Of a stretch of 64,000 nt of DNA, positions 26,390-34,116 are shown one piece after another (the stretch's first letter is position 1; each line of letters begins with the position of its first letter). Position numbers and translations under genes: made by a program. The notes beneath the pieces were generated by a model. That model was not told the origin of the DNA, made no database searches, and saw nothing but the letters and a program-made list of their open reading frames with translations. Source of the DNA: Caballeronia megalochromosomata (GTDB lineage: Bacteria; Pseudomonadota; Gammaproteobacteria; Burkholderiales; Burkholderiaceae); assembly GCA_001580565.1 (NCBI GenBank), contig LRBF01000233.1, forward strand, positions 26,853-90,852, read 5' to 3'.

Positions 26390-26395
26390 TATACT
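26390..26395 (+). promoter_or_regulatory. -10 element of the tRNA-Pro promoter
   Basis: TATACT lies 13 bp upstream of the mature tRNA 5' end. The -35 (TTCTAC, 17-bp spacing) is weak. Confidence 0.5.
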
Positions 26396-26407
26396 TTCGC
26401 TCTCTTT

Positions 26408-26484
<77 letters not shown>

Positions 26485-26492
26485 GAATAAAA

Positions 26493-26525
26493 AGGCTCTC
26501 CGGCTTCTGCCGGAGAGCCTTTTTT
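26493..26525 (+). terminator. Intrinsic terminator after tRNA-Pro
   Basis: AGGCTCTCCGGC and GCCGGAGAGCCT make 12-bp perfect arms around TTCT, followed by a T run (26520-26525). Confidence 0.9.
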
Positions 26526-26572
26526 CTTTGGCCCATCCCAGGCCGTCGTATCGATCAGGACGAGCACGAACA

Positions 26573-26827
26573 ATGGCATATAACAAGCTCAACAATCCGC
26601 GCGCATTTCCCGGCAACAGCAACTACGGCATGTCGTTGCGAGACTATTTCGCAGGCCAGGCTCTGGCCGGCGACATGGCCGACGAAAGACTTGCCAGCGA
26701 TGCGTCGCCCGCGCTTCTCGAAGCGCGCGCGCAGCTCTACTACCGTCTGGCTGACGCCATGCTCAGGGTTCGTGCCGAAGACGAGGCGCTGACCAGCACA
26801 AACGCCATGATGGGCATGAGCTTCTGA
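26573..26827 (+). CDS. Small phage-protein-like hypothetical
   Basis: An 84-residue protein. Its centre, YGMSLRDYFAGQALAGDMADERL, resembles a short motif (GMxLRDYFAAxAL) that recurs in small uncharacterised proteins of phages and prophages. The C-terminal half is helical (EARAQLYYRLADAMLRVRAEDEAL). The start ATG at 26573 has AGGACGAGCACGAACA upstream. It lies just past the 3' end of tRNA-Pro, a usual phage integration target, so it may be a prophage remnant. No integrase or duplicated tRNA end was seen nearby. Confidence 0.65.
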   Translation: MAYNKLNNPRAFPGNSNYGMSLRDYFAGQALAGDMADERLASDASPALLEARAQLYYRLADAMLRVRAEDEALTSTNAMMGMSF

Positions 26828-26938
26828 CGTCACGCGCCGCGACCTAAGCCGTTTATTCAGACGTAAAAGCCGAAAAAACACTTGTGTGTCAGTACTTTAA
26901 GCTCTAGTCTTAAGGTGACATATAAGGAACGGCGCCCC

Positions 26939-27295
26939 ATGCCTTCGTCTGTCTCAGCGTCCGCGCAAGCGCGGCGCATCCGCTCCGGCCGACCTCGTTC
27001 CGCCTTGCACGCGGAAGTCGCCAGATGGTTCGACCCGGCAAGCCGCGCGCGCGTCACGCGCTTCGGGCGCATCTATCCCGGCGGCAGTCGCTATGTGTGC
27101 GTGAGCGCCACCAAGCCGGGCCGATGCTTCGCGCTCTACTTCTTCCATCATGGCGCCGACGACTGGCGCATCTATCCGCCGTGGGGCGTCGGGCCGAGCA
27201 TCGTCTATTGGTCGATCAACGTGAAGATGCCCGTCGCCCGGTCCGAAGCAGCGGCCGGCCCGAAGCGGCGCCTGCGCGCGGGCATCAAGTCTTAG
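26939..27295 (+). CDS. Hypothetical protein
   Basis: A 118-residue basic protein with no recognised domain. The middle is aromatic-rich and beta-like (RFGRIYPGGSRYVCVSATKPGRCFALYFFHHGADDWRIYPPW), and both ends are rich in Ala, Arg and Lys. The start ATG at 26939 has AAGGAACGGCGCCCC upstream. Its end overlaps the last codons of the convergent SDR-like gene by 11 bp. Function unknown; lineage-specific in my judgement. Confidence 0.6.
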   Translation: MPSSVSASAQARRIRSGRPRSALHAEVARWFDPASRARVTRFGRIYPGGSRYVCVSATKPGRCFALYFFHHGADDWRIYPPWGVGPSIVYWSINVKMPVARSEAAAGPKRRLRAGIKS

Positions 27296-27884
27296 CGGCA
27301 GGCAGCGTTTGCCCGGTCATCGTCTCGTCGACAGCGCGCTTGTACACTTTCGCGACATCCGCTGCCGCGATGCCTTGCGACCCATCCTTGCCCATCGAAG
27401 CCAGCGTTTCCGCGACCCAGCCCGGACTCACGACGTTCACGCGCAGCTTGCCCTGTAGTTCGAGCGCAGCGGCGCGCACGAATCCTTCGACGCCCGCGTT
27501 CACGATGCTCACCGCCGCGCTGCCGACCATCGGCTGCTGGGCGAGCGTGCCGCTCGTCAGCGTGACGGATCCGCCTTCGTCCACGTGACCGATCGCGCAG
27601 CGCACGAGATTGATCTGCCCCATGAGCTTGTTCGCGAGGCTGAAGGCATAGTCGTCATCGGCGAGCGAATCGAGCGGCGCGAACTTCGCCGCGCCGCCCA
27701 CGCACACGACAGCGCCGACCTTCCCGACCTTCTCGTACATCGCGACGATGCTCGCCTTGTCCGACAAATCGACGGCTACGTCCGAGCCCTTGCGGCTCGC
27801 GGTGATCACTTCGTGCCCGGGCTCCAGAATCCGCTTGATCTCCGTGCCCAACATGCCAGTTGCGCCAACGAGCAACACTCGCAT
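27285..27884 (-). CDS. Short-chain dehydrogenase-like protein lacking YxxxK
   Basis: A 199-residue Rossmann-fold protein. The nucleotide-binding loop VLLVGATGMLGTEI, VGGAAKFAPLDSL and TLTSGTLAQQPM follow the SDR plan, and the end VNVVSPGWVAETL matches the usual strand 6 region. The usual catalytic YxxxK is replaced by a VSIVNAGVEGF segment, so the Tyr and Lys are missing while the Ser (LTSGT) remains. This short SDR subgroup is recognised in many proteobacteria, but its reaction is unknown. Confidence 0.85.
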   Translation of the reverse strand: MRVLLVGATGMLGTEIKRILEPGHEVITASRKGSDVAVDLSDKASIVAMYEKVGKVGAVVCVGGAAKFAPLDSLADDDYAFSLANKLMGQINLVRCAIGHVDEGGSVTLTSGTLAQQPMVGSAAVSIVNAGVEGFVRAAALELQGKLRVNVVSPGWVAETLASMGKDGSQGIAAADVAKVYKRAVDETMTGQTLPAAKT

Positions 27885-28008
27885 AAGCCCTCCTGAAGCG
27901 ACGTGATAAAGCCGCGCCTGAAGCGCCCGGCGCGGCGGTGAGTAAAGACCAAGGGACTATGCTACTGCCGTCGCCGGCGGCGTGCAGGGCGTGATCCGGA
28001 CGAAAAAA

Positions 28009-28030
28009 ATGCCGCGACGAATCGCGGCAT
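28009..28030 (-). terminator. Terminator of the ihfA-merR end of the translation operon
   Basis: ATGCCGCGA and TCGCGGCAT are 9-bp arms around CGAA; on the minus strand the stem is followed by seven T residues (28003-28009 as A on the plus strand). It lies 24 bp past the merR stop. Confidence 0.88.
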
Positions 28031-28053
28031 CGTGGAATGGATCGAGACGGCGC

Positions 28054-28434
28054 TCATCCGCCGAGGAGATCGATCACCTGAAGAATTTCCTTGCGGAGCT
28101 GATCAACGTCGACGCCCGGCTGCGCTTGCGCCGCACCGGGCGTGTCCGCGATCTCGGCTTCGTCGCTGATAGGACGCCCCTGGGAATCGAGCCGGTTGCG
28201 CGCCCCGTTGATCGTGAAGCCCTGTTCGTACAGCAGCTCACGGATGCGCCGGATCAGCAAGACTTCGTGATGCTGATAATAGCGGCGATTGCCGCGCCGC
28301 TTGACCGGTCTCAGTTGCGTGAACTCCTGCTCCCAATAGCGCAGCACGTGAGGCTTGACGCCGCACAACTCGCTGACTTCGCCAATCGTGAAGTAACGTT
28401 TGGCGGGGATCGGAGGCAAGACGACTTTTTCCAT
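28054..28434 (-). CDS. MerR-family transcriptional regulator
   Basis: A 126-residue MerR protein with its HTH near the N terminus: YFTIGEVSELCGVKPHVLRYWEQEFTQLRPVKRRGNRRYYQHHEVLLIRRIRELLYEQGFTINGARNRL. The C-terminal part is short and lacks metal-binding cysteines, so it is not a metal sensor. A MerR gene after ihfA is a standard arrangement in gamma- and betaproteobacteria. Its targets are unknown. Confidence 0.92.
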   Translation of the reverse strand: MEKVVLPPIPAKRYFTIGEVSELCGVKPHVLRYWEQEFTQLRPVKRRGNRRYYQHHEVLLIRRIRELLYEQGFTINGARNRLDSQGRPISDEAEIADTPGAAQAQPGVDVDQLRKEILQVIDLLGG

Positions 28435-28521
28435 CGTCGATCAACCATCGTTATAAGTGATGTCGATTGAAGCGCGGTGGTCAGGCAACGCGGCGCGCAT
28501 CATTCGCGCGCCGCCGGGACA

Positions 28522-28926
28522 TCAGCGAGTGAGATCGGTCTCCGCTCCCGTTTCGACCAGCGCCTTCAGCTTCTGACTTGCATGAAACGTGACGACCCGC
28601 CGCGCGGCGATAGGAATGGCCTCGCCCGTCTTCGGGTTGCGGCCCGGACGTTGAGGCTTGTCGCGCAACTGGAAATTGCCGAAGCCGGACAGCTTGACGC
28701 TCTCGCCGCTTTCCAGCGCGTCGCGGATGACTTCGAAGAAGGCTTCGACCATGTCCTTGGCTTCGCGCTTGTTCAGACCGACGTGGTCGAACAGCATCTC
28801 CGCCAGTTCGGCTTTGGTGAGCGTCGGCGTGTCGCCGGGCGCGCTCGAGGTCGGGGTATCTCGGGTCATGGCGCTACGCTGCGCCGAAAGAAGGGCTTCG
28901 AAATCACTCGAGTTCATTTGGTTCAT
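28522..28926 (-). CDS. ihfA: Integration host factor subunit alpha
   Basis: A 134-residue HU/IHF protein that, with IhfB, bends DNA sharply at specific sites. The core TLTKAELAEMLFDHVGLNKREAKDMVEAFFEVIRDALESGESVKLSGFGNFQLRDKPQRPGRNPKTGEAIPIAARRVVTFHASQKLK contains the beta-arm motif GRNPKTGE with the intercalating Pro. It has about 35 extra N-terminal residues compared with the ~99-residue E. coli protein; ATG 28869 would shorten this to ~16. It is downstream of pheT in the usual order. Confidence 0.93.
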   Translation of the reverse strand: MNQMNSSDFEALLSAQRSAMTRDTPTSSAPGDTPTLTKAELAEMLFDHVGLNKREAKDMVEAFFEVIRDALESGESVKLSGFGNFQLRDKPQRPGRNPKTGEAIPIAARRVVTFHASQKLKALVETGAETDLTR

Positions 28927-28991
28927 ATCGGTAGACCGGCGCTTGCCATATCTGGGACTTGGCGATTGAGACGGAAAGGGCCAACTGCAGG

Positions 28992-31424
28992 CTATCCGCG
29001 TAACCGCGCGCCGTGTACTCGAGCCAGGCGATCCACCAGCGTTTTGATAGCCGTATCGACCGTTTCGTCCTGAAGCGTGCCGCCAGTATCTTGCAACGTT
29101 ACACGGAAGGCAAGACTTTTCTCGTGCGCTCCCAGGCCACCGGAAGTATTTGATTTTGGACGAAATTCATCGAAAAGCGCAACCCTCGTGACGTGCCTGC
29201 AAGCAGCCTCCGAGCGGGCATTTTCGAGCTCGTCGAGAAGCGCCTGAACCGGGACGTGTTGATCCACGACAATCGCGATATCGCGCCGCACGGGCGGGAA
29301 TTTCGACACCTCCGAAGGCGCGGGCAGCGCGCGATCCATCAGCGCGTCGGCATCGATTTCGAAGAGGATCGGCGCGTTCGGCAGGTCGTACTTCTGCAGC
29401 CAGCGCGGATGCAGTTCGCCGATCCAGCCGAGCGCGCGCCCCGCCACTTCAATGCGCGCGCTGCGTCCCGGATGCAGCGCCGGATGCTCGGCCTTCACGA
29501 AGCGCGGCACGACCGGCGCGAAGAGCGCTTCGACGTCGCCCTTCACGTCGAAGAAGTCGACGTTGCGCGAGGCCGCGCCCCACTGCTCCTCGATCACCGG
29601 GCCATACGCGAGGCCGCCGATCATCTTCGGTTGCGCGAAGCCTTCGACCGCCAGTTCGCCCGCCTTCACCGACGCATCGCGATGGAACACGCGCCCCGCC
29701 TCGAACACGCGAATGCGCTCCGCGCGACGGTTCAGGTTATGGCGCAGCACTTCGATCAGGCTGCCGAAGATCGTCGTGCGCATGACCGAGAGCTGGCTCG
29801 CGATCGGGTTGATCAGTCTGATCGGGTTGTCGTTGCCGGCGAAGTCGCTTTCCCACTCTGCATCGACGAAGCTGAAGTTCACCGTCTCCGAGTAATCGCG
29901 CGCGGCCACTTCATGGCGCAGCGTGTGGATCGAGCGCTTCGTTTCGTTCGTGATGCGCATCTCGCTGCGTGCAACGGGCGGACGCGCCGGAATCTTCTCG
30001 AAGCCGTAGATACGTGCGACTTCCTCGATCAGGTCTTCCTCGATCTCGATATCGAAGCGATACGGCGGCGGCGTGACCTTGAAGGTATCGCCGTCGCGCT
30101 CGAACGCGAGGTTCAGGCGCGTGAAAATCTGCGCGATCTCTTCCGCGCCGATCTCCACGCCGATGATGCGATGCGCGCGCGACACGCGCATCGACACCGG
30201 ATTGCGCTCGGGCACGTTGACGATCTGATCGTCGACCGGACCGGCCTCGCCACCACAGATGTCGAGGATCAGGCGCGAGATGCGCTCGATGTGCTCGACG
30301 GTCGTCGAGTAATCGACGCCGCGCTCGAAGCGATGCGCCGCATCCGTCGAGAAGTTGTACTTGCGCGCGCGGCCACGAATCGAGTCCGGCCACCAGAACG
30401 CGGCTTCGAGATAGATGTTGGTCGTGTCGAGCGACACGGCGGTGCTGTCGCCGCCCATGATGCCCGCCAGACTTTCGAGATGGTGATCGTCCGCGATCAC
30501 GCCGACGGTTTCATCGACCTCGATGGTGTTGCCGTTGAGCAGCTTGAGCGACTCGCCCTTCTTGCCCCAGCGCACTTCCATCGCGCCGTGGATCTTGTCT
30601 AGATCGAACACGTGCGACGGGCGGCCGAGTTCGAGCATCACGTAATTCGAGATGTCGACGAGCGCGGAGATGCTGCGCTGGCCCGCGCGTTCGAGACGCT
30701 CGACCATCCACTGCGGCGACTTCGCGTGCGCGTTCACGCCGCGGATCACGCGGCCGGAAAAGCGGCCGCACAGGTCGGGCGCCATGATCTTCACGGGCAG
30801 CTTTTCGTCGAGCTTCGTTTCGACTGCGGCGATATCGAGCGCCTTGAGCGGCGCGCCAGTGATCGCGGCGGTTTCGCGCGCGACGCCGAACACCGACAGG
30901 CAATCCGCCTTGTTCGGCGTGAGCTTGATCTCGAACACGGTGTCGTCGAGATTGAGCGCCTCGCGGATATCCTGACCGACCTTCGCGTCGGCGGAGAGGA
31001 TCAGCAGACCGCTGTGATCTTCCGACAGCTTCAGTTCACGCGCCGAGCACAACATGCCCTGGCTATCGACGCCGCGCAGTTTGGTCGGCTTGATCGCGAA
31101 CGGCTCGCCGCCCGCCTCGGCCGGCGGCAGCACGGCGCCGATGAGCGCCACCGGCACCTTGATGCCCGGCGACACATTCGGCGCGCCGCACACGATGTTC
31201 AGTTGCTCGCCCGTGCCGGCATCGACCTGACAGACGTTGAGCTTGTCGGCGTTCGGATGCTTCGCGACTTCGAGCACCTGCCCGACGACGATCTTCGTGG
31301 TCGGCGGCGCGACCGGGCGCAGGTCTTCGACTTCGAGACCGGCCATCGTCAGCGCGTGCGCGAGTTCGTCGGTGGAGAGCTTCGGATCGACGAAACTGCG
31401 GAGCCAGGATTCTGGGAATTGCAT
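28992..31424 (-). CDS. pheT: Phenylalanine--tRNA ligase beta subunit
   Basis: An 810-residue subunit of the alpha2-beta2 enzyme that charges tRNA-Phe. Domains in order: N-terminal and EMAP/OB-fold tRNA-binding region (VVGQVLEVAKHPNADKLNVCQVDAG), B3/4 editing domain (GRFSGRVIRGVNAHAKSPQWM...LVDISNYVMLELGRPSHVFD), B5 domain, the catalytic-like core (NFSFVDAEWESDF), and the C-terminal anticodon-binding ferredoxin fold (FPPVRRDIAIVVDQHVP). It follows pheS after an 81-bp gap. Confidence 0.97.
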   Translation of the reverse strand: MQFPESWLRSFVDPKLSTDELAHALTMAGLEVEDLRPVAPPTTKIVVGQVLEVAKHPNADKLNVCQVDAGTGEQLNIVCGAPNVSPGIKVPVALIGAVLPPAEAGGEPFAIKPTKLRGVDSQGMLCSARELKLSEDHSGLLILSADAKVGQDIREALNLDDTVFEIKLTPNKADCLSVFGVARETAAITGAPLKALDIAAVETKLDEKLPVKIMAPDLCGRFSGRVIRGVNAHAKSPQWMVERLERAGQRSISALVDISNYVMLELGRPSHVFDLDKIHGAMEVRWGKKGESLKLLNGNTIEVDETVGVIADDHHLESLAGIMGGDSTAVSLDTTNIYLEAAFWWPDSIRGRARKYNFSTDAAHRFERGVDYSTTVEHIERISRLILDICGGEAGPVDDQIVNVPERNPVSMRVSRAHRIIGVEIGAEEIAQIFTRLNLAFERDGDTFKVTPPPYRFDIEIEEDLIEEVARIYGFEKIPARPPVARSEMRITNETKRSIHTLRHEVAARDYSETVNFSFVDAEWESDFAGNDNPIRLINPIASQLSVMRTTIFGSLIEVLRHNLNRRAERIRVFEAGRVFHRDASVKAGELAVEGFAQPKMIGGLAYGPVIEEQWGAASRNVDFFDVKGDVEALFAPVVPRFVKAEHPALHPGRSARIEVAGRALGWIGELHPRWLQKYDLPNAPILFEIDADALMDRALPAPSEVSKFPPVRRDIAIVVDQHVPVQALLDELENARSEAACRHVTRVALFDEFRPKSNTSGGLGAHEKSLAFRVTLQDTGGTLQDETVDTAIKTLVDRLARVHGARLRG

Positions 31425-31505
31425 GGGTGTCTACGTTCGAAATGTTTGGAGTCTCTCGTCCGGCGTCTCATTGAAGCGCCGAACGTCGCAGGCAAGGCAG
31501 TCGCT

Positions 31506-32519
31506 TCAGGCGAACTGGCGCAGGAAACGCAGATCGTTCTCGAAGAACAGACGCAGATCCTGCACGCCGTAGCGCAGCATCGTCAGGCGCTCGAGGCCGC
31601 TGCCGAACGCGAAGCCGATGTAGCGCTCCGGGTCGAGGCCCATGTTGCGGATGACGGTCGGATGCACCTGACCCGAGCCGGAGATTTCCAGCCATTTGCC
31701 CGCGTTCTTGCCATGCTCGAACATCATGTCGATCTCGGCGGACGGCTCCGTGAACGGGAAATACGACGGACGGAAGCGCACGAGAATGTCGTCGCGCTCG
31801 AAAAACTTCTTGAGGAAATCGGTGTAGGCGCCCTTCAGATCGGCAAAGCTGATGTTCTCTTCGATCCACAGGCCTTCGACCTGGTTGAACATCGGCGAGT
31901 GCGTGGCGTCGCTGTCGACGCGATACGTGCGGCCCGGCACGATCACCTTGATCGGCGGCTTGTTCATGCGCGCGTAGCGCACCTGCATCGGGCTCGTGTG
32001 CGTGCGAAGCAGCAGCGGCCGGCCATCGGCATCCTTGCCGTCGACGTAGAACGTGTCCTGCATCGAGCGCGCCGGATGGTTCTCCGGGCTGTTCAGCGCG
32101 GTGAAGTTGTACCAGTCGGTTTCGATTTCCGGGCCGTCGGCCACGTCGAAGCCGATCGTGCGGAACACCTGCTCCACGCGCTCCCACGTGCGCATTACCG
32201 GATGCAGCGTGCCCGCGCCCGCGCCGCGTCCGGGCAGCGTGACGTCGATGGCTTCCGCCGCGAGACGCTGGTTCAGCAGCGCATCGGCGAGCGCCTGGCG
32301 GCGCGTGTTCAGCGCGGCCTCGACCTGCTGCTTCGCCTGATTGATGCGCGCGCCTTCGGTCTTCTTCGCTTCCGGGTCGAGCTTGCCCAGGCCCTTCAGC
32401 AATTCGGTCAGCGCGCCGGACTTGCCGAGAAACCGGGCCTTCTCATTTTCGAGCGTGGTGGTATCCGCGGCGTGTTCAAAGGCGCTTTTCGCGTCGGCGA
32501 CAATCTGGTCCAGATCCAT
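31506..32519 (-). CDS. pheS: Phenylalanine--tRNA ligase alpha subunit
   Basis: A 337-residue class II synthetase subunit. The N-terminal coiled-coil (LENEKARFLGKSGALTELLKGLGKLDPEAKK) precedes the catalytic domain with motif 1 (HPARSMQDTFYV), motif 2 (FFERDDILVRFRPSYFPFTEPSAEIDMMF) and motif 3 (GFAFGSGLERLTMLRYG). The Ala294-equivalent GSGLERL context is intact. ATG 32519 (MDLDQIVADA) gives the usual family length; ATG 32528 three codons up is also possible. A strong hairpin lies in the gap between rplT and pheS. Confidence 0.96.
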   Translation of the reverse strand: MDLDQIVADAKSAFEHAADTTTLENEKARFLGKSGALTELLKGLGKLDPEAKKTEGARINQAKQQVEAALNTRRQALADALLNQRLAAEAIDVTLPGRGAGAGTLHPVMRTWERVEQVFRTIGFDVADGPEIETDWYNFTALNSPENHPARSMQDTFYVDGKDADGRPLLLRTHTSPMQVRYARMNKPPIKVIVPGRTYRVDSDATHSPMFNQVEGLWIEENISFADLKGAYTDFLKKFFERDDILVRFRPSYFPFTEPSAEIDMMFEHGKNAGKWLEISGSGQVHPTVIRNMGLDPERYIGFAFGSGLERLTMLRYGVQDLRLFFENDLRFLRQFA

Positions 32520-32557
32520 TGATCCCATCTTTTAACGTCGAAATTCAATCTGAGGTT

Positions 32558-32616
32558 CGGTTTTGCTCATCCACGCGCTTCGACGCGCGTGCCGATCGCG
32601 TGGATAAGCAAAACCG
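32558..32616 (-). promoter_or_regulatory. 20-bp-arm hairpin in the pheS leader
   Basis: CGGTTTTGCTCATCCACGCG (32558-32577) pairs with CGCGTGGATAAGCAAAACCG (32597-32616) with one mismatch. It lies between the rplT terminator and pheS and has no T run after it on the minus strand. It could be an attenuation or antitermination element, a processing site, or a repeat. Confidence 0.5.
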
Positions 32617-32626
32617 TCCGACCAAC

Positions 32627-32657
32627 GAAAACGGGGCTCGGTGAGAGCCCCGTTTTC
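32627..32657 (-). terminator. Terminator after rplT
   Basis: GAAAACGGGGCTC and GAGCCCCGTTTTC form 13-bp perfect arms around five bases. The T run is within the arm. It separates the infC-rpmI-rplT part from pheST, at least in part. Confidence 0.82.
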
Positions 32658-32722
32658 TGCCTTCCCGCCGCCGTCAACAGCCCGGCGACGAAGAGGCGAA
32701 CCACGCAGTACTAATTTCGCAA

Positions 32723-33082
32723 TTAGGCTGCAACGGCGGCTTTCACCTGCTTCACGATCGCAGCAAAAGCAGCCTTGTCGAACACAGCCATGTCAGCCAG
32801 AACCTTGCGGTCGAGTTCGATCGAGGCCTTCTTCAGACCGTTGATGAACACGCTGTACGTCATGTCGTGCTGACGCACCGCCGCGTTGATACGCGTGATC
32901 CACAGTGCGCGGAACACACGCTTCTTGTTGCGGCGATCGCGGTAGGCGTACTGCCCTGCGCGCATGACCGCCTGCTTGGCGATGCGATAGACGTTATTGC
33001 GACGGCCGCGGTAACCCTTGGCCAGACGGATGATCTTCTTGTGACGGGCCCGTGCGGTAACCCCACGTTTTACTCGAGGCAT
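32723..33082 (-). CDS. rplT: Large ribosomal subunit protein bL20
   Basis: A 119-residue L20, an early-assembly 23S rRNA-binding protein. The sequence begins PRVKRGVTARARHKKIIRLAKGYRGRRNNVYRIAKQAVMRAGQYAYRDRRNKKRVFRALWITRINAAVRQH and matches the family end to end. L20 is also known in other bacteria to repress its own operon by binding a leader mRNA. It follows rpmI closely. Confidence 0.98.
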   Translation of the reverse strand: MPRVKRGVTARARHKKIIRLAKGYRGRRNNVYRIAKQAVMRAGQYAYRDRRNKKRVFRALWITRINAAVRQHDMTYSVFINGLKKASIELDRKVLADMAVFDKAAFAAIVKQVKAAVAA

Positions 33083-33110
33083 GTTGCGCTCCTATGAGTG
33101 TAAGTTGAGG

Positions 33111-33308
33111 TTACGCGAACGGCAGCATTGCGCGGACGGAGTTCATATCAGACTCATGAACTCCGGTGATGCCACGCAGATGGCGCTTGTTCTTGGTGGT
33201 TTTCTTGGTAAGAATGTGGCGCTTGAACGCTTGACCGCGCTTGACGGTACCGCCCGGACGCACCACGAAGCGCTTTGCAGCACTCTTCTTGGTCTTCATC
33301 TTCGGCAT
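33111..33308 (-). CDS. rpmI: Large ribosomal subunit protein bL35
   Basis: A 65-residue L35: MPKMKTKKSAAKRFVVRPGG then KRGQAFKRHILTKKTTKNKRHLRG. The start is the ATG at 33308, as the PKMKTKKSA start is invariant; the frame is open to 33524 upstream without support. The 233-bp gap to infC is unusually long for this operon and may hold a regulatory leader. Confidence 0.98.
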   Translation of the reverse strand: MPKMKTKKSAAKRFVVRPGGTVKRGQAFKRHILTKKTTKNKRHLRGITGVHESDMNSVRAMLPFA

Positions 33309-33541
33309 GAAACAACTCCAGTTTATTAGATGGTCATGGGTGTGCGGCTGATCCGCCGATGCTGCCAACGAACCCCTTCCCGCCCTTCGAAACCCACGCT
33401 CCACTTGTGTGCAAACGGTTCGGTGAAGAACCGCCGCCTTCCATGAGCGCCGCCGCCGAAGCGGCCGCGCCCTGAAACTTCCGACAATGCCGCGCCAGCC
33501 GCCTTGCGACGGCGCGCGATCCATTGCCTTGCTACCTGTGC
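33309..33541 (-). other. 233-bp infC-rpmI spacer
   Basis: No gene is supported. In other bacteria L20 binds mRNA structures in this spacer to repress rpmI and rplT. GC-rich segments capable of folding are visible (for example around 33418-33436, GTTCGGTGAAGAAC), but no recognised L20-leader consensus could be confirmed by eye. Confidence 0.35.
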
Positions 33542-34069
33542 TTACTTACCCTTTTTCTTCGGGGCAAGCACCATGATCATCTGGCGCCCTTCCATCTTCG
33601 GCATCTGCTCGACCTGGCCGAATTCGTCCAGATCCGTCTTCAGACGTTCGAGCATGCGCATGCCGATTTCCTGGTGCGCCATTTCACGGCCGCGGAAACG
33701 CAACGTGATTTTCGTCTTGTCGCCGTCTTCGAGGAAGCGCGTGAGGTTGCGCAGCTTGACGTTGTAGTCACCGTCATCCGTGCCGGGGCGGAATTTGACT
33801 TCCTTCACCTGCACGATCTTCTGCTTCAACTTCGCTTCGTGCTGCTTCTTCGCTTCCGAATACTTGAACTTGCCGTAATCCATCAAACGGCAGACAGGCG
33901 GTGACGCCTGCGGCGCGATTTCGACGAGATCCACGTCGAGCTGTTCCGATTGACGGAACGCTTCGGCCAGCTTCACGATTCCGAGCGGCTCGTTGTCCAC
34001 TCCGACCAAGCGCACTTCCGGCGCGGTAATTTCACCGTTGATGCGATGTGACGACTTATCAGTAGCGAT
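33542..34069 (-). CDS. infC: Translation initiation factor IF-3 with an ATC start
   Basis: A 175-residue IF-3. The N domain RINGEITAPEVRLVGVDNEPLGIVKLAEAF is followed by the lysine-rich linker (CRLMDYGKFKYSEAKKQHEAK) and the C domain that binds the 30S platform (VKEVKFRPGTDDGDYNVKLRNLTRFLEDGDKTKITLRFRGREMAHQEIGMRMLERL). An in-frame TAG lies five codons before 34069 and the next ATG/GTG/TTG would cut off the conserved RINGEI, so the start is the ATC at 34069, with AGAGGAAACG as ribosome-binding site. Rare starts let IF-3 regulate its own translation, as with AUU in E. coli. Confidence 0.95.
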   Translation of the reverse strand: MATDKSSHRINGEITAPEVRLVGVDNEPLGIVKLAEAFRQSEQLDVDLVEIAPQASPPVCRLMDYGKFKYSEAKKQHEAKLKQKIVQVKEVKFRPGTDDGDYNVKLRNLTRFLEDGDKTKITLRFRGREMAHQEIGMRMLERLKTDLDEFGQVEQMPKMEGRQMIMVLAPKKKGK

Positions 34070-34116
34070 GTTACGTTTCCTCTAAAAATGAAAAAACAAG
34101 CCGCGCTGCGAGTGAC

